Source: UMGS1663 sp963621995 (lineage in GTDB: Bacteria; Bacillota; Clostridia; TANB77; CAG-508). From it: DNA of 6,236 nt. The stretch covers positions 1 to 6,236 of the forward strand of contig CAVFFZ010000038.1 of the NCBI GenBank assembly GCA_963621995.1, read 5' to 3'. Both the position numbers and the translations under genes were made by a program. Under the pieces are notes generated by a model. That model saw only the letters and a list, made by a program, of their open reading frames with translations, had not been told where the DNA came from and did no database searches. Positions within the stretch are counted from its first letter, which is position 1, and the number at the start of each line of letters is the position of its first letter. Shown here one piece after another: positions 1 to 6,222 of the stretch.

Positions 1-211
1 TATTTAGTGTTATACTAACTTAAACGACCACTGCGATAGCAGTTTAGTGCAATTATTTTTTATTGCTTAAATTTAAAATATATTTATATAAAAATACATT
101 ATAGTAATTTTTTTATTTTTGCTTGTTTTTATTATAAAATTTATTAGATTTTTTCTACTTTAATTCTCTATTTTACCACATTTTTCCTTTGTGAATTTTC
201 TGTTAAAATGT
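1..211. other. AT-rich intergenic region upstream of the activator gene
   Basis: No reading frame with a ribosome binding site is visible on either strand. The first 50 bases are less AT-rich than the rest and contain small dyads: TTAGT/ACTAA (4-8 and 14-18) and ACTGC/GCAGT (30-34 and 39-43). The 7-mer TTTAGTG occurs twice (3-9 and 43-49). From about 51 to 211 the DNA is almost all A and T with several T runs, and I see nothing specific in it. The left part may be the tail of a transcription unit lying outside the window. Confidence 0.6.
30..61 (+). terminator. possible weak terminator hairpin of an upstream gene
   Basis: A 5-bp perfect stem (ACTGC / GCAGT) with a GATA loop spans 30-43. A run of six T (56-61) follows, but only after a 12-base gap, which is too far for a classical intrinsic terminator. 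It stands out because its surroundings are nearly pure AT. It could equally be a fragment of a structured RNA or chance. The call is weak. Confidence 0.22.
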
Positions 212-240
212 TTGACAAAATAGCGATTTCCGTATAAAAT
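212..240 (+). promoter_or_regulatory. sigma-A-type promoter of the activator gene
   Basis: A perfect -35 box TTGACA (212-217) is followed, after a 17-base spacer, by the -10 box TAAAAT (235-240), which matches five of six consensus bases. An overlapping TATAAA (233-238) would give a 15-base spacer and is less likely. Transcription should start near 247, giving a leader of about 42 bases before the ATG at 289. No operator palindrome or riboswitch is evident in the short leader. Confidence 0.72.
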
Positions 241-288
241 TAGTGTTGAATTTTATATAGTTTTAAAGTAAAACAGAAGGAGAAAAAA

Positions 289-3200
289 ATGAACAAATTA
301 TTACATGTTGGATTAGACGTTGGGTCTACAACAGTAAAAATCGTCGTAATGGATGAAAACCTAAATATTATATATAGAAATTATCAAAGACATTTTTCAG
401 ACACTAAAAATACTGTCTGTAATGTTTTGGACGATTTAATAAATACATATAAAGATTGTTTATTTACAGTTGCTTTAACAGGCTCTGGTGCAATGTCTGC
501 TGCTAAATTTTTAGACTTACCCTTTATTCAAGAAGTAGTTTCTTGTAAAAGAGCTGTAGAAAAATATATTCCCCAGACAGATGTTGTAATAGAGCTTGGT
601 GGAGAAGATGCAAAAATTATATATTTTGATAAATCTATAGAACAACGTATGAATGGTACTTGTGCAGGTGGTACAGGAGCATTTATAGACCAAATGGCTT
701 CACTTTTAAATACAGATACAGCTGGCTTAAATGAACTTGCTAAAAATTATAAAATGATTTACCCAATAGCTTCTCGTTGTGGTGTATTTGCAAAAACTGA
801 TATTCAACCTTTATTAAATGAAGGCGCTGCAAAAGAAGATATTGCTGTTTCTATTTTTCAAGCAGTTGTAAATCAAACAATAAGTGGTTTAGCTTGTGGT
901 AGACCAATACGTGGAACAGTAACATTTTTAGGTGGACCTTTAAATTATTTATCTGAACTTAGAAATAGATTTATTGAAACTTTACATTTAGATGATAATC
1001 ACGTTGTTGTTCCAGAAGAAGCACATTTATTAGTTGCAAAAGGAGCTGCTTTGGACTCTTTAAATACAAAGCCTATTTCCAATGAAAAATTAAAAAGTAA
1101 AATAGAAGTATTAAGAAATTCACATGATGACACTACAAATCCACTATCTCCTTTATTTAAAACAGATGTTGAATATGAAGAATTTAAAACAAGACATGAA
1201 AAAGATAAAGTAAAAAAAGCTAATCTAAAAGATTTTAGTGGAGATATTTTTATAGGAATTGATGCGGGTTCTACTACTACAAAATTAGTAGTAATAGATA
1301 GTGAAGGAACTTTATTATATTCTTTATATGGAAGTAATGAAGGAAATCCTCTTCAAAGTGTTATAAAAATGCTAAAAAAACTATACTCTGAAATTCCTAA
1401 AACTTGCACTATTAGGTATAGTGGTGTTACCGGTTATGGTGAAAAATTAATCCAAACCGCTTTAAATGTAGATTTAAATGAAATAGAAACAATAGCTCAT
1501 TATACAGCAGCAAAAGAATTTATGCCAAATGTAACTAGTATAGTTGACATTGGCGGTCAAGATATGAAATATATAAAAATGAAAAATGGTGCTATAGATA
1601 ATATTATGCTTAACGAAGCTTGTTCTTCTGGATGCGGTTCTTTTATAGAAACATTTGCAAAAAGCTTAAATCTTTCTATTGAAGAATTTGTTGAAAGTGC
1701 ATTAGAAGCAAGAAGGCCTGTAGACTTAGGTTCTCGTTGTACCGTATTTATGAATTCTAAAATTAAGCAAGCACAAAAAGAAGGATATAGTGTTGGAGAT
1801 ATCTCTGCTGGACTTTCTTATTCAGTAATAAAAAATGCTATCCAGAAGGTTATGAAAGTTAGAGATGTAAAAAAACTTGGAGCACACATAGTTGTTCAAG
1901 GTGGAACATTCTATAATGATGCTGTACTTCGTGCTTTTGAATTAATTGTTGGAAGAAATGTTGTAAGACCAGATATTGCTGGTTTAATGGGAGCTTATGG
2001 AGTAGCACTTCTTTCTAAAGAACAATATGAAGCAAATTTAGACATGGAATATCACTCAACTATTTTAGGCTTAGAATCTCTAGATAAACTAGAAATAAAC
2101 ACTTCACACGTACGTTGCAATGGATGTGAAAATCATTGTTTACTTACAATAAATAAATTTAGCAATGGTTCAAAATATATTTCTGGAAATCGTTGTGAAA
2201 AAGGTGCAGGAAACCTTTCAGAGAAAAAAGATTTACCAAATGTAATGAAATATAAATATGAAAGATTATTTGGTTATGAACCTTTACCAGAAGAAAAAGC
2301 AACACGTGGAACAATAGGTATCCCTAGAGTTTTAAATATGTATGAAGATTATCCATTTTGGTTTACTTTCCTTACAAATTTAGGATTTAGGGTAATACTT
2401 TCAGAAAAGAGTAGTAGAAAAACATACGAAAAAGGTATGGAATCTATGCCTTCTGAATCTGTATGTTTTCCTGCTAAACTTTCACATGGTCATATTGTAA
2501 GCTTAATAAAACAAGGAATTAATACAATTTTTTACCCTTGTGTACCTTATTCTAGAAAAGAATATGAAAAAGCAGATAATCATTATAATTGTCCTATAGT
2601 AATTTCATATTCTGAAGTATTAAAAAATAATGTAGAAGAATTAAAAGATAAAAATATTAAATTCTTAAATCCATTTTTACCTTTTGAAGCAAAAACTTTA
2701 GCTGAAACTATAATGGATTTACCTGAATTTAAAGAATATAATTTTACTAAAAAAGAATTATTACAAGCAGCCCAAAAAGCCGAAGAAGAATATCAAAATT
2801 ACAAAAATGATATACGCAAAAAAGGTGAAGAAACATTAAAATATATCAATGAAAATAAATTACATGGTATTGTATTATCTGGAAGACCTTATCATACAGA
2901 CCCTGAAATAAACCATGGAATTGATACTTTAATTACTTCTTTAGGACTATGTGTTTTAACAGAAGATAGTGTTTCACATTTAGCAGAAGCAAAACGTCCT
3001 TTAAGAGTTGTAGACCAATGGGTATATCATTCACGTTTATATGCTGCAGCAGATTTCGTTGGAAAACAAGACAATTTAGAATTAGTACAATTAAATTCAT
3101 TTGGTTGCGGTGTAGATGCTGTTACAACAGATCAAGTTGAAGAAATTTTATCAAGCTATAATAAAATGTATACTTTAATTAAAATAGATGAAATTAATAA

Positions 3201-4611
3201 TTTAGGTGCTGTACGTATTCGTATTCGTTCACTTTTAGCTAGTATGAAAAAACGTGAAACATTACAAAAAGAAGTTTCAAATGGAAATTATGAATGTAAT
3301 AAAGTAATATTTACAAAAGATATGAAAAAAGATTACACAATATTAATTCCACAAATGGCACCAATTCATTTTGAATTAATTGAATCTGCTGTACGTTCTT
3401 GTGGTTATAAAGTAGAACTTTTAAGAAATTGTACAGATCATACTGTAGAAACAGGTTTAAAATACGTAAACAATGATGCTTGTTATCCTTCAATTTTAAC
3501 AACTGGTCAAATGATAGAAGCTCTTCAATCTGGAAAATATGATTTAGATAGAACTGCTTTAATAATGTCACAAACAGGTGGAGGATGTAGAGCAACAAAC
3601 TACATAGGATTTATTCGTAAAGCATTAAAAGATGCTGGTTTTGAAAAAGTTCCTGTTATATCATTTAATGTTGTTGGTATGGAAAAAATGCCAGGCTTTA
3701 AAATAACAATTCCTTTAATAGAAAGATTACTAAAATGTGTTATTTATGCAGATTTACTTCAAAAAATGCTTACAAAAAATAGAGCATATGAAATAAATAA
3801 AGGTGAAACAAAAATATTATTTAACACATGGATGGATAAATGCAAAAAAATAGTAGAAAAATCTACTATGAATGAATTTAAACAAAGTATTTATGATATT
3901 GTAAACGACTTTGAAAAAATAGAATTAGATACTTCTGTGGAAAAACCTAAAGTAGGAATTGTCGGAGAAGTATTAATTAAATATCATCCTTTTGGAAATA
4001 ATTTTGTTGCAAACAAATTAGAAGAAGAAGGGGCAGAAGTAATATTACCTGACTTTATGGGATTTATAAAATTTATTGCAACACACAAAATTACATTTAA
4101 TCAATTAATAAAAACAGATAAATTTAAAGCAAAAGTATTTAAAACAGCAATTAAATTAATTGATCTTTTAGAAAAAGATATGCGTATAGCTTTAGCTAAT
4201 TCTAAAAAAGGTTATTTACAACCTTGTGATATATGGCATTTAGAAGAACAAGTTAAAGATGTTTTATCTATAGGAAATCAAACTGGTGAAGGATGGTTTT
4301 TAACTGCAGAAATGATTGAATATATGGAACATGGCATTACAAATATAGTTTGCGTTCAACCATTTGCTTGTCTTCCAAACCATGTTGTAGGAAAAGGTGT
4401 TATAAAAACTATTAGAAATAAATATCCTGAAGCAAATATCTCACCTATAGATTATGACCCAGGTGCTAGTGAAGCAAATCAAACAAATAGAATTAAATTA
4501 TTAATGACTGTAGCAAAAGATAATTTAAAAAATAAACAAAAATCAAAAATTGCAATTAATAAAGAAAATGTTACGAATGAAACTAATAAAAATGAAAAAA
4601 TAATAATATAA
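289..4611 (+). CDS. acyl-CoA dehydratase activase-related protein, two-ATPase-domain giant form (HgdC/BadF-type)
   Basis: This 1440-residue protein belongs to the large 2-hydroxyacyl-CoA dehydratase activator family. Small HgdC-type members use ATP hydrolysis to push an electron from a [4Fe-4S] cluster into a dehydratase, in amino acid fermentation. The role of the giant form is not established. Visible in order: ATPase domain 1 (about 5-258) with phosphate loop GLDVGSTTVK (8-17), GGED (104-107) and cysteines C125 and C164; ATPase domain 2 (about 320-578) with GIDAGSTTTK (323-332), GGQD (422-425) and C445 and C484; a cysteine-rich linker (C610, C613, C617, C636); a DUF2229-like region (about 673-890, starting IGIPRVLNMYEDYP); and a C-terminal HgdB-like region (about 1012-1400) with NNDACYP (C1065) and GGGCR (C1100). 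The 39-residue cysteine spacing in both ATPase domains equals that of HgdC (Cys127/Cys166). No signal peptide or membrane segment is seen, so it should be cytoplasmic. The start is set by AAGGAG (277-282), six bases before the ATG. The last 30 residues are a Lys/Asn-rich tail. No dehydratase subunit genes are in the window. Confidence 0.93.
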   Translation: MNKLLHVGLDVGSTTVKIVVMDENLNIIYRNYQRHFSDTKNTVCNVLDDLINTYKDCLFTVALTGSGAMSAAKFLDLPFIQEVVSCKRAVEKYIPQTDVVIELGGEDAKIIYFDKSIEQRMNGTCAGGTGAFIDQMASLLNTDTAGLNELAKNYKMIYPIASRCGVFAKTDIQPLLNEGAAKEDIAVSIFQAVVNQTISGLACGRPIRGTVTFLGGPLNYLSELRNRFIETLHLDDNHVVVPEEAHLLVAKGAALDSLNTKPISNEKLKSKIEVLRNSHDDTTNPLSPLFKTDVEYEEFKTRHEKDKVKKANLKDFSGDIFIGIDAGSTTTKLVVIDSEGTLLYSLYGSNEGNPLQSVIKMLKKLYSEIPKTCTIRYSGVTGYGEKLIQTALNVDLNEIETIAHYTAAKEFMPNVTSIVDIGGQDMKYIKMKNGAIDNIMLNEACSSGCGSFIETFAKSLNLSIEEFVESALEARRPVDLGSRCTVFMNSKIKQAQKEGYSVGDISAGLSYSVIKNAIQKVMKVRDVKKLGAHIVVQGGTFYNDAVLRAFELIVGRNVVRPDIAGLMGAYGVALLSKEQYEANLDMEYHSTILGLESLDKLEINTSHVRCNGCENHCLLTINKFSNGSKYISGNRCEKGAGNLSEKKDLPNVMKYKYERLFGYEPLPEEKATRGTIGIPRVLNMYEDYPFWFTFLTNLGFRVILSEKSSRKTYEKGMESMPSESVCFPAKLSHGHIVSLIKQGINTIFYPCVPYSRKEYEKADNHYNCPIVISYSEVLKNNVEELKDKNIKFLNPFLPFEAKTLAETIMDLPEFKEYNFTKKELLQAAQKAEEEYQNYKNDIRKKGEETLKYINENKLHGIVLSGRPYHTDPEINHGIDTLITSLGLCVLTEDSVSHLAEAKRPLRVVDQWVYHSRLYAAADFVGKQDNLELVQLNSFGCGVDAVTTDQVEEILSSYNKMYTLIKIDEINNLGAVRIRIRSLLASMKKRETLQKEVSNGNYECNKVIFTKDMKKDYTILIPQMAPIHFELIESAVRSCGYKVELLRNCTDHTVETGLKYVNNDACYPSILTTGQMIEALQSGKYDLDRTALIMSQTGGGCRATNYIGFIRKALKDAGFEKVPVISFNVVGMEKMPGFKITIPLIERLLKCVIYADLLQKMLTKNRAYEINKGETKILFNTWMDKCKKIVEKSTMNEFKQSIYDIVNDFEKIELDTSVEKPKVGIVGEVLIKYHPFGNNFVANKLEEEGAEVILPDFMGFIKFIATHKITFNQLIKTDKFKAKVFKTAIKLIDLLEKDMRIALANSKKGYLQPCDIWHLEEQVKDVLSIGNQTGEGWFLTAEMIEYMEHGITNIVCVQPFACLPNHVVGKGVIKTIRNKYPEANISPIDYDPGASEANQTNRIKLLMTVAKDNLKNKQKSKIAINKENVTNETNKNEKIII

Positions 4612-4621
4612 TAACCTTGTT

Positions 4622-4647
4622 GAGAGTATAGAAAAAGTTGTGTAAAT
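4622..4647 (+). repeat. left terminal inverted repeat (IRL) of the IS256-family element
   Basis: The 26-base end begins GAGAGTATAG and finishes with GTTGTGTAAAT. Its inner 19 bases (4629-4647) are an exact reverse complement of 5971-5989. A GTGTAAA core near the inner edge is also present in IS256 itself, from memory of that element. The outer tip GAG..TATAG is shared with the separate end at 6079-6104 but not with the element's own right end. Confidence 0.85.
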
Positions 4648-4667
4648 AAATCCTTCCGTGATAAAAT
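4638..4667 (+). promoter_or_regulatory. probable transposase promoter inside the left IS end
   Basis: A weak -35-like TTGTGT (4638-4643) lies within the inverted repeat. After an 18-base spacer comes TAAAAT (4662-4667), five of six matches to the -10 consensus. Transcription would begin near 4674, a few bases before the ribosome binding site. The overlap with the repeat would let bound transposase repress its own promoter. Other AT-rich -10 candidates overlap (4667-4672, 4669-4674), so the exact start is uncertain. Confidence 0.42.
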
Positions 4668-4689
4668 ATAAAATATCAAGGAGGGATTT
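4648..4689 (+). promoter_or_regulatory. leader hairpin that sequesters the transposase ribosome binding site
   Basis: AAATCCTTCC (4648-4657) can pair with GGAGGGATTT (4680-4689), giving ten consecutive pairs including one G-U, with a 22-base loop. The right arm contains the Shine-Dalgarno bases. If transcription starts at about 4674 from the internal promoter, the left arm is absent and the site stays open. In read-through transcripts from the upstream gene the stem can form and block initiation. Such protection against outside transcription is known for other insertion sequences such as IS10. Its operation here is inferred. Confidence 0.6.
4678..4684 (+). promoter_or_regulatory. Shine-Dalgarno site deciding the transposase start
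   Basis: AAGGAGG (4678-4684) lies nine bases before the ATG at 4694. This places the start at 4694, not at the in-frame GTG at 4658. That GTG has no ribosome binding site and lies beside the left arm of the leader hairpin. Confidence 0.85.
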
Positions 4690-4693
4690 TTCT

Positions 4694-5917
4694 ATGGGTA
4701 AAAAAGTAGAAAAAGAAAAAAATGAAATAGTAGAGGAGTTTTTTAGAAGGAATGATCCCAAAAATATTAAATCCATGAATGATATGTATGCAGCATGGAA
4801 AGATTTCTTTGCCCCTGCTTTTCAACAATTGTTGGATGCTGAAATGGAATCTAAAATTGGTTATTCAAAAAATAAAAGAACAGATAATACTAATTATCGA
4901 AATGGATATTATCCAGAAAGAACTGTAGCAACAGAAATGGGAGATATTCCAGGAGAAGTTCCTAGAGATAGAAATGGAGAAATTGATTCCGATTTAGTGC
5001 CTAAGTATTCAAGAACAGCAAATGGCTTTGATGAAAAAGTAATATCTATGTATGCATTAGGAATGTCTGATAAGGACATTCAAGAACAAATAAAGGAGAT
5101 ATTTGGCTGCAATCTTTCACCAGATATGATAAGTGATATAACAGATAAAATTATACCTGAAATACAAGAATGGCAAAAAAGGAAATTAGAAAGTGTATAT
5201 CCTATTGTATTTATTGATGCTACTCATTTTCATGTTAGAGATAATGGACAGATAGTAAAAAAAGCAGCCTATGTTGTGTTAGGAATTGATAAAGATGGAA
5301 TGAAAAAAGTTTTAACAATAACAATTGGAGAAAATGAAAGTGCAAAATATTGGATGACTGTATTAAACGAGCTTAAAAATCGCGGAGTACAAGATATTTT
5401 AGTATTATGTGCAGACGGATTGACAGGGCTTAAAGATGCAATATCAGCAATATACCCTAAGACGGAATATCAAAGATGTATAGTTCATCAAATAAGAAAC
5501 TCTTTAAAGTATGTACCATATACAGATAGAAAAGAACTAGCTAATGATTTAAAAACAGTTTACAAAGCAAGTACAGAAGAATTAGGTTATACTAATTTAT
5601 TAGAAATAGAAGAGAAATGGAAACACAAATATCCTGGTGCGATTCAGAGTTGGATAGACAACTGGGATGTACTTTCAGTATTTTTTAAATTTTCAGCAGA
5701 AATAAGAAAGATAATGTATACAACAAATGCAATAGAAAGCTTAAACAGTACATATAAACGAATAAATCGAAACAGAAATGTATTTCCAACAGACATGTCT
5801 TTATTAAAAGTGCTATATCTTTCAACGCTAAAAGCAGAGAAGAAATGGTCTAGAATGGTTGATAAATGGGATTTATGCTTATCTCAATTTAGAATTATGT
5901 ATGAAGGAAGAATATAA
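4694..5917 (+). CDS. IS256-family (Mutator-type) DDE transposase
   Basis: This 407-residue protein should cut and join DNA at the element's ends, with replicative or circle-forming transposition as is known for IS256. The N-terminal part (about 1-130) is charged and probably carries the DNA-binding helices, including YRNGYYPER (68-76) and MGDIPGEVPRDRNGE (82-96). The catalytic RNase H-like fold follows. The likely triad is D175 in FIDATHFHVR, D241 in LCADGLTGL and E348 in TTNAIESLN. The family CxxH signature is present as C262 and H265 in RCIVHQIRNSLKYV. The length is normal and no frameshift or internal stop interrupts it, so it is probably active. It is the only gene of its IS. Expression should be low, given a weak internal promoter and an RBS-masking leader. 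Base composition is as AT-rich as the neighbouring gene, so the IS seems adapted to low-GC hosts. Confidence 0.95.
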   Translation: MGKKVEKEKNEIVEEFFRRNDPKNIKSMNDMYAAWKDFFAPAFQQLLDAEMESKIGYSKNKRTDNTNYRNGYYPERTVATEMGDIPGEVPRDRNGEIDSDLVPKYSRTANGFDEKVISMYALGMSDKDIQEQIKEIFGCNLSPDMISDITDKIIPEIQEWQKRKLESVYPIVFIDATHFHVRDNGQIVKKAAYVVLGIDKDGMKKVLTITIGENESAKYWMTVLNELKNRGVQDILVLCADGLTGLKDAISAIYPKTEYQRCIVHQIRNSLKYVPYTDRKELANDLKTVYKASTEELGYTNLLEIEEKWKHKYPGAIQSWIDNWDVLSVFFKFSAEIRKIMYTTNAIESLNSTYKRINRNRNVFPTDMSLLKVLYLSTLKAEKKWSRMVDKWDLCLSQFRIMYEGRI

Positions 5918-5921
5918 AATA

Positions 5922-5966
5922 AAGCCTAAAAATAATAGGCTTAAGAAGCAAATTTCTTAAGTCCTA
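5922..5966 (+). other. pair of mutually exclusive hairpins after the transposase stop
   Basis: Stem A pairs AAGCCTA (5922-5928) with TAGGCTT (5936-5942) around a 7-base loop. Stem B pairs CTTAAGAA (5940-5947) with TTCTTAAG (5954-5961). It can extend outward by TAGG (5936-5939) with CCTA (5963-5966) across one bulged T. Both stems use 5936-5942, so only one can form at a time. No strong T run follows, so this is at best a weak terminator; it may protect the transcript 3' end or slow transcription entering the IS from the right. Confidence 0.5.
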
Positions 5967-5970
5967 TTAA

Positions 5971-5996
5971 ATTTACACAACTTTTTCTAAAGTATT
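5971..5996 (-). repeat. right terminal inverted repeat (IRR) of the IS256-family element
   Basis: Bases 5971-5989 are the exact reverse complement of 4629-4647. The seven bases beyond (5990-5996) match the left tip poorly: three of seven agree, and the expected terminal base is missing. Either the true boundary lies near 5989 or this tip was altered. Confidence 0.8.
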
Positions 5997-6056
5997 GATT
6001 TTTTAGAAAAGTATTATTAAAATAATGTTAATAATAAAATATTAAATTTTTTCAAG
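5990..6056. other. AT-rich spacer between the IS right end and the second IS end
   Basis: No gene fits here. AAAGTATT occurs twice (5989-5996 and 6008-6015). TTTTCTAAA (5983-5991) and TTTAGAAAA (6002-6010) form a 9-bp inverted repeat, so TAGAAAAGT at 6004-6012 resembles the start of a left IS end facing rightward. In DNA this AT-rich such matches may be accidental. The rest is low-complexity A/T. Confidence 0.45.
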
Positions 6057-6104
6057 TTATCAATCGGAAGGAAATCCGATTTACACAAGATTTTCTATAG
6101 GCTC
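6057..6104 (-). mobile_element. remnant left end of a related IS256-family element, inverted
   Basis: Read on the minus strand from 6104, this stretch starts GAGCCTATAG and reaches CTTGTGTAAAT. It agrees with the intact IRL at 22 of 26 positions, including the outer GAG..TATAG tip. The similarity continues past the repeat: CCTTCCGATTGATAA (6071 to 6057, minus strand) resembles CCTTCCGTGATAA at 4652-4664 of the left leader. It is therefore more like a left end than a right end. No transposase coding follows it leftward. A 7-bp stem AATCGGA/TCCGATT (6062-6068 and 6075-6081) lies within. It may be the leftover of an older insertion, or an alternative outer end of the present element. Confidence 0.62.
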
Positions 6105-6134
6105 CATTGATTAATTTTTTATCAATGTTTTTTT
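6105..6134 (+). terminator. intrinsic (Rho-independent) terminator, probably of the activator gene
   Basis: CATTGAT (6105-6111) pairs with ATCAATG (6121-6127) over a 9-base loop. Seven T follow directly (6128-6134), the expected form of an intrinsic terminator on the plus strand, though the stem is weak in GC. It begins at the base after the remnant IS end. No other terminator lies between the activator stop codon at 4611 and the IS, so this may be that gene's original terminator, displaced by the insertions. Confidence 0.62.
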
Positions 6135-6162
6135 ATAATTATTTATTATTTAATCTATTTTT

Positions 6163-6222
6163 ATTTATTTTTTTATTTATTTTTTTATTTATTTTTTTAT
6201 TTATTTTTTTATTTATTTTTTC
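6163..6222. repeat. 12-bp tandem repeat, five copies of ATTTATTTTTTT
   Basis: Copies start at 6163, 6175, 6187, 6199 and 6211. The first four are identical and the fifth differs only in its last base (C at 6222). A degenerate ATTTTT half-unit precedes the array at 6157, and T-rich sequence continues to the window edge. The T7 tracts are spaced near one helical turn, so the DNA may be bent. Copy number is likely to vary by replication slippage. No gene overlaps it. Confidence 0.9.

Larger units (their letters stand above)
4622..5996 (+). mobile_element. IS256-family insertion sequence, apparently complete
   Basis: The element consists of a left inverted repeat, a transposase promoter and leader, one transposase gene and a right inverted repeat. 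The inner 19 bases of the two repeats are perfectly complementary (4629-4647 and 5971-5989). The outer ends are less certain. IS256-family tips usually begin with G, which fits 4622 on the left, but the matching tip at 5996 on the right is poor. I found no convincing 8-9 bp target duplication: bases before 4622 (ACCTTGTT) differ from those after 5996 (GATTTTTT). This argues that one flank was rearranged after insertion. The size, about 1.37 kb, is normal for the family. The element starts only 10 bases after the activator stop codon and has the same orientation. Confidence 0.85.

Noticed and set aside
1..60. tRNA, riboswitch or small RNA at the left edge
   Set aside because: The short dyads do not assemble into a cloverleaf or any riboswitch core I recognise, and the sequence is cut by the window edge.
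3311..3598. Open frame on the minus strand inside the activator gene (95 codons)
   Set aside because: It lies wholly within a long, well-conserved coding region, has a low-complexity Leu/Tyr/Phe-rich translation typical of the reverse of AT-rich coding DNA, and has no convincing ribosome binding site.
4658..4693. In-frame GTG at 4658 as the transposase start, adding 12 residues
   Set aside because: It has no Shine-Dalgarno site and sits upstream of the probable transcription start. The ATG at 4694 has AAGGAGG at ideal distance and gives the usual IS256-family N-terminus.
4479..4776. Two overlapping minus-strand open frames (4479-4679 and 4543-4776) across the gene/IS junction
   Set aside because: Their Phe/Ile/Leu/Ser-rich translations mirror A-rich plus-strand sequence. 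They overlap the activator 3' end, the IS left end and the transposase start, so they are not plausible genes.
4614..6004. Target site duplication of the IS
   Set aside because: I compared 8-9 bases outside each candidate boundary (before 4622 and 4629; after 5989, 5996 and 6104). None match beyond short chance identities such as AGTAT.
289..6134. A defence island or other new multi-gene system
   Set aside because: Only two genes are present, an activator of a known superfamily and an IS transposase. Nothing in their arrangement suggests a joint system.
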